Assembly (NCBI GenBank): GCA_024641015.1
Contig: JAHEDU010000002.1
Location: 6,007 to 61,256, forward strand
DNA: 55,250 nt
Source: Micrococcales bacterium
GTDB lineage: Bacteria; Actinomycetota; Actinomycetes; Actinomycetales; Microbacteriaceae
Reading direction: 5' to 3'
Part shown: piece by piece, positions 49,961 through 55,250 of the stretch
Position numbering within the stretch: the stretch's first letter is position 1
Layout of the letters: each line of letters starts with the position of its first letter
The notes under the pieces: model-generated
What the model saw: the letters and a program-made list of their open reading frames with translations, nothing else
Database searches by the model: none
What the model was told of the DNA's origin: nothing
Position numbers and translations under genes: made by a program

Positions 49961-50437
49961 ATGGCCCCGATGTGGCTGACCCAGGAAGCGTTCGACCGTC
50001 TCGCTCTCGAGCTCGAGACCCTGTCGACGTCCGGTCGTGACGAAATCGTCAAGCGAATCGAAGCCGCTCGGTCCGAGGGTGACCTCAAGGAAAACGGTGG
50101 CTACCACGCTGCCAAGGACCAGCAGGGCAAGATCGAGGCGCGCATCCGCGAGCTCACTGAGATCCTGCAGAACGCCCACGTTGGCGCCGAAGCAGTCGAC
50201 GCCTCGCGTGTCGCCTCGGGCACCGTCGTCACCGCACACATCCACGGCGACGAGGAACGTTTCCTTCTCGGCTCGCGTGAAATCGCCGGCGACGCCGACC
50301 TCGATGTCTACAGCGAGAACAGCCCGTTGGGTGCCGCGATCCTCGGACTCGAGCCCGGTGACACGACGACCTTTACCGCACCCAGCGGCGCTGAAATTGC
50401 CGTCGAAATTATCTCGATTGAGCCGTTCGTCGGCTAG
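49961..50437 (+). CDS. greA: Transcription elongation factor GreA
   Basis: WLTQEAFDRLALELETL; RSEGDLKENGGYHAAKDQQGKIEARIRELTEIL. Confidence 0.96.
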   Translation: MAPMWLTQEAFDRLALELETLSTSGRDEIVKRIEAARSEGDLKENGGYHAAKDQQGKIEARIRELTEILQNAHVGAEAVDASRVASGTVVTAHIHGDEERFLLGSREIAGDADLDVYSENSPLGAAILGLEPGDTTTFTAPSGAEIAVEIISIEPFVG

Positions 50438-51673
50438 TTAGAAATCGATGCGGGGCTCGAAGCCCTCGTCGCGCAACGCCTGCAGAACCTGTTCCGAGTG
50501 CTCGGGGCCTCGGGTCTCGATATCAACAGACAGCTCGACCTGGTTGATCTGTAGCCCGGTTCCGTGACGCGTGTGAAGAACCTCGATGACGTTCGCGTTC
50601 TGTCCCGCCACGATTTCCGAAACACGCGCAAGCTGACCGGGTCGGTCGGGCAACGGGATACGGATGTGCAGGTAACGACCGGACGCGATAAGTCCGCGCG
50701 AGATGACGCGCTCCATCAACTTCGGGTCGATGTTTCCACCCGAGATGATGACCGTGGTCGGGCCGACGGCATCGATCTTGCCCGCGAGAATCGCTGCGAC
50801 TCCGGCGGCACCGGCGGGTTCGGCCACGAGCTTGGCGCGCTCGATAAGCATGAGCAGTGCGCGGGCGATGTCGTCGTCGCTGACGGTAACGACCTCGTCC
50901 ACGGCGTCCTTGATGATGTCGAACGGAAGCTTTCCGGGGCGTGCGACGGCGATTCCGTCGGCGATGGTCGGCTTGACGTCGATCGTTGTCGGCTCGCCCG
51001 CAGACAGTGAGGGCGGGAACGCCGCTGCCTGTCCCGACTGGACACCGATGACGCGAAGGGTGCGGCCCGCCTCTGCGGCGCGCTGCTTCATCGCCGAGGC
51101 GACACCGGCAATAAGTCCACCGCCGCCGATCGGCACAACGACGGTTTCGACGTCTGGTACCTGGTCCCAAATTTCCAGACCGACGGTTCCCTGACCAGCG
51201 ATGACGTCGTGGTTGTCGAACGGGGGGATGAAGATTGCACCCGACTTTTCGGCAAAGTCCTTGGCCGCCTCGAGCGCTTCGTTGAAGATAACCCCGCGAA
51301 GAACGACATCGGCGGCGTAGGCGCGGGTGGCCTGAAGTTTGGGAAGTGCCACACCGATGGGCATGAAGATGGTGGCGTGAATGCCCAGTTCACGAGCGGC
51401 GAGTGCGACTCCTTGGGCGTGGTTTCCGGCCGACGCAGCGACGACTCCGCGCTCGCGCTCCTCGGCGGTGAGCTTGCTCATCCGGTTGTACGCGCCGCGA
51501 ACCTTGTAAGCGCCGGTGCGCTGCAGGTTCTCGCACTTCATCGTGACGGGGACTCCGAGAACCTCGCTGAGGAATCGTGAGACCTCGATGGGGGTTTCCT
51601 GCGCGACCTCGGACACGACGGACTGCGCGGAGACGAATTCCGCGAGAGTGGGGCCGGCGAACAGATTTGTCAT
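50438..51673 (-). CDS. ilvA: Threonine ammonia-lyase
   Basis: KCENLQRTGAYKVRGAYNRM; SAGNHAQGVALAA; GGGGLIAG; C-terminal ACT-like domain. Confidence 0.95.
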   Translation of the reverse strand: MTNLFAGPTLAEFVSAQSVVSEVAQETPIEVSRFLSEVLGVPVTMKCENLQRTGAYKVRGAYNRMSKLTAEERERGVVAASAGNHAQGVALAARELGIHATIFMPIGVALPKLQATRAYAADVVLRGVIFNEALEAAKDFAEKSGAIFIPPFDNHDVIAGQGTVGLEIWDQVPDVETVVVPIGGGGLIAGVASAMKQRAAEAGRTLRVIGVQSGQAAAFPPSLSAGEPTTIDVKPTIADGIAVARPGKLPFDIIKDAVDEVVTVSDDDIARALLMLIERAKLVAEPAGAAGVAAILAGKIDAVGPTTVIISGGNIDPKLMERVISRGLIASGRYLHIRIPLPDRPGQLARVSEIVAGQNANVIEVLHTRHGTGLQINQVELSVDIETRGPEHSEQVLQALRDEGFEPRIDF

Positions 51674-51705
51674 GATGTACCTCTGAAAACGCTACCGTAT
51701 CAAGG

Positions 51706-52914
51706 GTGAACGAACTTTCTGGCGCCGAAGCACGGCGACTTGTGCTCGTTGCCCAGGGGTTCGGCAACCGTCCTCGCGGCAGGGTGACGGGTGCCCATCT
51801 CGCCGCCGCAATCGAGAACCTCGGCGTACTCCAGATTGACTCGGTGAACGTCTTCGAGCGCAGTCACTACATGCCGATGTTCGCGCGGCTCGGCGGATAC
51901 GACACCGCGATTCTCGACGAGATGCTGCTCGCACCCCACGCACCGGCGACGCACGTTGAATACTGGGCGCACGAAGCCGCGTTCCTTCCCGTTGATTCGT
52001 GGCCGCTGTGGCAATGGAAGATGCAGCTGGCTCGTGAACGGCACTCACGCCCCGGTTCGTGGCTGTCGGAACACCGCGCACTCGCCGACTCTCTGGTCGC
52101 CCGACTGCACAACGACGGACCGGCGACATTCACCGAGCTCGAAGGTCCGCGCGAAAAGCGACGCGGATCGTGGTGGGACTGGAGTGACGTCAAGCGTACG
52201 TTGGAGTACCTGTTCGAGGACGGAACGATTACTGCAATCGGTCGGACCACGTTTCAACGAATCTATGCCACGGTCGCTGACGTGGTTCCCCAACACCTCA
52301 TCGACGCGCCCCTGTCCGAGCCCGACGCCCGACGCGCGTTGATGCGCGACGCTGTGCGAGCCCTCGGCGTCGGCACGCTGACGGACATCGCCGACTACTA
52401 CCGTTTCAAGACCGCTCCCGCGAAGGTCGCGCTGGACCAACTGGTCGAGAACGGTGACGTGGTCGAGGTGGCTGTTGCGGGGTGGACCAAAAACGGCAAG
52501 CCCGTCGCTGGGTACATGCTCCCCGACTCGACCGTGCCCGCCCGCGCACCAGCGGTGACTGCGCTGTTGTCTCCCTTTGACCCGGTGACCTGGAACCGCG
52601 ATCGCGCTTCACGCATGTTCGGGTTCGATTACAAGATCGAGATCTACACGCCAGCACCGAAGCGCGTCTACGGCTACTACTCGCTCCCGATTCTCATGAA
52701 CGACGCCCTTGTCGGTCGAATCGATCTCAAGGCGGACCGCAAGGCCAAGACGCTCATTGTCCGCAGCGCGCACTGGGAACCGAACCGACCCAAGGACGCC
52801 GTGGATCGACTCGCGTCGGTAGTTCGCGATGCCGCCGCGTGGCGCGGACTCGAATCAATCGTGGTCGAAGAATGGGGCGATGCCGCCGCCGAACTTCGGA
52901 AGGTGTTCGGCTAG
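51706..52914 (+). CDS. Winged-helix DNA-binding / YcaQ-family crosslink-repair glycosylase-like protein
   Basis: LGVLQIDSVNVFERSHYMPMFARLGGYD; EYWAHEAAFLP; GYYSLPILMNDALVGRIDLKADRKAKTLIV. Confidence 0.9.
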   Translation: MNELSGAEARRLVLVAQGFGNRPRGRVTGAHLAAAIENLGVLQIDSVNVFERSHYMPMFARLGGYDTAILDEMLLAPHAPATHVEYWAHEAAFLPVDSWPLWQWKMQLARERHSRPGSWLSEHRALADSLVARLHNDGPATFTELEGPREKRRGSWWDWSDVKRTLEYLFEDGTITAIGRTTFQRIYATVADVVPQHLIDAPLSEPDARRALMRDAVRALGVGTLTDIADYYRFKTAPAKVALDQLVENGDVVEVAVAGWTKNGKPVAGYMLPDSTVPARAPAVTALLSPFDPVTWNRDRASRMFGFDYKIEIYTPAPKRVYGYYSLPILMNDALVGRIDLKADRKAKTLIVRSAHWEPNRPKDAVDRLASVVRDAAAWRGLESIVVEEWGDAAAELRKVFG

Positions 52915-53819
52915 AACTTTCCGCCGATGTCCAACAGGCGTTTGATGCGCTCGGGGATGGGCGGGTGCGTCGCGTACACGCGAGCGAGGAAACCGGGTTT
53001 GAGCGGGTCGGCCACCCACATGTGCGCCATCGAAGCTGACTGACGCTGAAGCGGTCGACCGTACTCGCCGAGTTTGTGCAGCGCGCTGGCAAGACCCTCG
53101 GGGTTACGAGTCGTCATTGCCCCCGTCGCGTCGGCGAGGTATTCACGCTGGCGCGAGATTCCCGCCTGGATCAGCGGACCGACGAGGTACGCCACAACAC
53201 TGGCAAACAGGGCGAAGACGAGCGATGCGAGAGCGATGGCGCCGGCCGCGTTGTCACGGTCGTTTCCGCGCGATCCCTGCCCAGCCCAGAACGCCATGCG
53301 GAACATGATGTCGGCGAGGAATCCGATGGCAACGACGAGACCGAACACCATCGTGCTGACGCGGATGTCGAAGTTCTTGACGTGCCCCATTTCGTGGGCC
53401 ATGACGCCTTCGAGTTCCGCGTCGGACATGATGTCGAGCAACCCCGTGGTCGCGGCGACAACTGCGTGTTCGGGGTCGCGACCCGACGCGAACGCGTTCG
53501 GCGCGGGGTCGTTGACCACATACAACTTAGGCATCGGCATGCCGTTCGTGATGGCGAGGTTCTCAACGATTCGCCACAACCGAGGGTTGTCCTTCATCTC
53601 GATCTGAACAGCCCCCGACGTCACAACAGCGATGGATCCGGCGTTGTAGTACTGGAACCACGCGTACAGGCCAGCACCAATCACCGTCGCAATCGTGATC
53701 CCCCACGTGCCGCCACCGAAGATGTATGCGGCGAGCCACCCCAGCGCGGCAATCAGCGCAAGGAAGACAAAGATGATGACGACGGTGTTCCGCTTGTTCG
53801 CGGCGATGGCGCTATACAT
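52911..53819 (-). CDS. htpX: M48 family zinc metalloprotease HtpX
   Basis: ELEGVMAHEMGHVKNFDI (HExxH); PNAFASGRDPEHAVVAATTGLL; THPPIPERIKRL. Confidence 0.95.
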   Translation of the reverse strand: MYSAIAANKRNTVVIIFVFLALIAALGWLAAYIFGGGTWGITIATVIGAGLYAWFQYYNAGSIAVVTSGAVQIEMKDNPRLWRIVENLAITNGMPMPKLYVVNDPAPNAFASGRDPEHAVVAATTGLLDIMSDAELEGVMAHEMGHVKNFDIRVSTMVFGLVVAIGFLADIMFRMAFWAGQGSRGNDRDNAAGAIALASLVFALFASVVAYLVGPLIQAGISRQREYLADATGAMTTRNPEGLASALHKLGEYGRPLQRQSASMAHMWVADPLKPGFLARVYATHPPIPERIKRLLDIGGKF

Positions 53820-53825
53820 CGGTGA

Positions 53826-54395
53826 TTAGAACTGGACCTTCGGCGGTTCGGCGATGGCGTCCGGGTTGTCGACCTCGAAGAAGTCGCGCTTTCCGAAGCC
53901 CAGCTGGCGCGCCCAGATGTTGTTGGGGAACACCAGGATGGCGGTGTTCATCTCGCGGACCCCGCCGTTGTAGAAGCGGCGTGACGCCTGAATCTTGTTC
54001 TCGGTGTCGACGAGTTCGGCCTGAAGCTGCTGGAAGTTCTGACTCGCCTGAAGTTCCGGGTAGGCCTCGGCGACGGCGAAGATCGATTTGAGTGCCGACT
54101 GCATCATCCCTTCGGCAGCAGCGGCTTCGGCGGGAGTTCCCGCACTCGTCGTCGCGGCGCGAGCCTTGGTGACGTTCTCGAAGACTTCCTTTTCGTGCTT
54201 AGCGTACCCCTTGACCGTTTCGATCAGGTTGGGGATGAGGTCGGCACGACGCTTGAGCTGAACGGTGATGTCGCTCCACGCTTCGTCAACACGGACGTTG
54301 AGCGTGACGAGGCCGTTGTAGGTCGACCACAGGTAAAGACCCGCGACGACAACGATTCCGGCAATGACGAGGAGGACGATTGTTGTTGTATCCAT
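53826..54395 (-). CDS. lemA: LemA family protein
   Basis: YNGLVTLNVRVDEAWSDITVQLKRRADLIPNLIETVKGYAKHE; YNGGVREMNTAI. Confidence 0.96.
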   Translation of the reverse strand: MDTTTIVLLVIAGIVVVAGLYLWSTYNGLVTLNVRVDEAWSDITVQLKRRADLIPNLIETVKGYAKHEKEVFENVTKARAATTSAGTPAEAAAAEGMMQSALKSIFAVAEAYPELQASQNFQQLQAELVDTENKIQASRRFYNGGVREMNTAILVFPNNIWARQLGFGKRDFFEVDNPDAIAEPPKVQF

Positions 54396-54464
54396 GGCTT
54401 CACTCTACGCTCGCGCATCGACGCCGAATCGGCGCTTTCCCCCACGGCGAAATTCATAGGAAAG

Positions 54465-54538
54465 TGCCCCAACAGGGATTCGAACCCTGACTGTGACGAT
54501 TTTAAGTCGTCTGCCTCTGCCGGTTGGGCTATTGGGGC
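54465..54538 (-). tRNA. tRNA with UAA anticodon (tRNA-Leu(UAA) by anticodon), short variable loop, no encoded CCA
   Basis: GCCCCAA TA GCC CAACCGGCAGA GGC A GACGA CTTAAAA TCGTC ACAGT CAGGG TTCGAAT CCCTG TTGGGGC A; all four stems pair. Confidence 0.93.
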
Positions 54539-54562
54539 GTGCTCTTCAATTGTGTGGGAAAT

Positions 54563-54599
54563 TTCGAAGGCCCGGTCGGTTTCCCGCCGGGCCTTCGAA
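54563..54599 (-). terminator. Terminator downstream of ndh-like gene
   Basis: TTCGAAGGCCCGG...CCGGGCCTTCGAA perfect 13-bp stem; minus-strand continuation AATTTCC. Confidence 0.75.
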
Positions 54600-54609
54600 G
54601 TGAAAAGCG

Positions 54610-55250
54610 TTACTTCTTGGGGGCGGGACGCGACGCGAACGCCTGGAAGTAGGCGTTCGGGGTCTCGCGTAACGCGATGGTGGTCGTGTCGCGACCGACG
54701 AGGAACTGAAGCACCCAGTCGCCGAAGACGCGAAGCTTGCGCTCCCACATCGGCATCGCGAGGCCGTGGTATCCGCGGTGCATTCCCCAGGCAAGGAAGC
54801 CCTTGACAGCGAGCTTGCCCGACTGGAACACTCCGTGTCCGATGCCAAGACCGGCGACGGCGCCGAGGTTCTTGTGGATGTACTGGCTGGGTTCTTCACC
54901 ACGGAGGACAGCAACGATGTTCTTTGCCATGAGCTTGGCCTGGCGGACGGCGTGCTGGGCGTTCGGAACGCACATGCCACCAACGCCACCACCGGTGAGG
55001 TCGGGAACGGCCGAGTTGTCTCCGGCAGCCCATGCGCCCTTGATGACCTTGCCCTTGTCGTCGGTGACCTGAAGAGTCGCCGACGAACGGATGCGACCGC
55101 GCTCTTCGATCGGGAAGTCAGTTGCGCGAACGACGGGGTTCGCCATGACACCGGCAGTCCAGACGATGAGGTCCGACTCAAACGAGATTCCGGTCGAGAG
55201 CTCGATCTTGCCGCCAACCGCGGACTGCAGCTGAGTGTCGAGGTGAACGG
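54610..55250 (-). CDS. NAD(P)/FAD-dependent oxidoreductase, type II NADH dehydrogenase-like (C-terminal part; 5' end outside window)
   Basis: FESDLIVWTAGVMANPVVRATDFPIEERGRIRSSATLQVTDDKGKVIKGAWAAGDNSAVPD; C-terminal membrane-binding tail. Confidence 0.9.
   Translation of the reverse strand, partial: VHLDTQLQSAVGGKIELSTGISFESDLIVWTAGVMANPVVRATDFPIEERGRIRSSATLQVTDDKGKVIKGAWAAGDNSAVPDLTGGGVGGMCVPNAQHAVRQAKLMAKNIVAVLRGEEPSQYIHKNLGAVAGLGIGHGVFQSGKLAVKGFLAWGMHRGYHGLAMPMWERKLRVFGDWVLQFLVGRDTTTIALRETPNAYFQAFASRPAPKK

Noticed and set aside
54465-54538. Idea that the UAA tRNA signals a changed genetic code or is a suppressor tRNA
   Set aside because: UAA as an anticodon reads the UUA sense codon, not a stop codon; TTA codons sit in plausible Leu positions and the discriminator is A73, so Leu insertion is the simpler reading.
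1-55250. Search for CRISPR arrays, transposases, integrases, phage or classical restriction genes
   Set aside because: No regularly spaced repeats and no matching protein motifs seen; the YoeB/YefM pair is the only defence-like or addiction-type module.

Overview
This 55,250-bp window is chromosomal DNA from a gene-dense, high-GC actinobacterium, probably Microbacteriaceae-like. The lineage call is inferred from gene content and protein style, not from a search. I see no phage, transposon, CRISPR, rRNA or obvious defence island. Main blocks: (1) an oligopeptide-type ABC transporter (SBP plus two permeases); (2) a CPBP protease and a YefM/YoeB-like toxin-antitoxin pair; (3) a glycine cleavage operon gcvT-gcvH-gcvP preceded by a tandem glycine riboswitch; (4) assorted housekeeping and transport genes (CorA, MFS, SDR, YchF, EamA); (5) a complete-looking myo-inositol uptake and catabolism locus at ~16.7-28.8 kb (GntR regulator, sugar ABC transporter, iolE, iolG, iolD, iolB, iolA/mmsA, a Cgl0159-like aldolase-fold protein, iolC); (6) rmuC, glpX, fbaA, ispH, xseA/xseB, a carbonic anhydrase, fumC, an SbtA-type bicarbonate permease, PIN-PhoH, uppS, trhA, greA, ilvA, htpX/lemA, a tRNA with UAA anticodon, and a partial type II NADH dehydrogenase. 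The points most worth a second look are: six convergent gene pairs overlapping by exactly the palindrome CTAG; a tRNA(UAA) with a short type-I variable loop; a shared TTGTCA-containing motif at three promoter regions of the inositol locus; an LAETG sortase-type surface protein between xseA and xseB; a 516-aa permease with an apparent extra membrane block; and the absence of an iolJ-like gene where a Cgl0159-family protein may substitute. I did not find a convincing wholly new multi-gene system.
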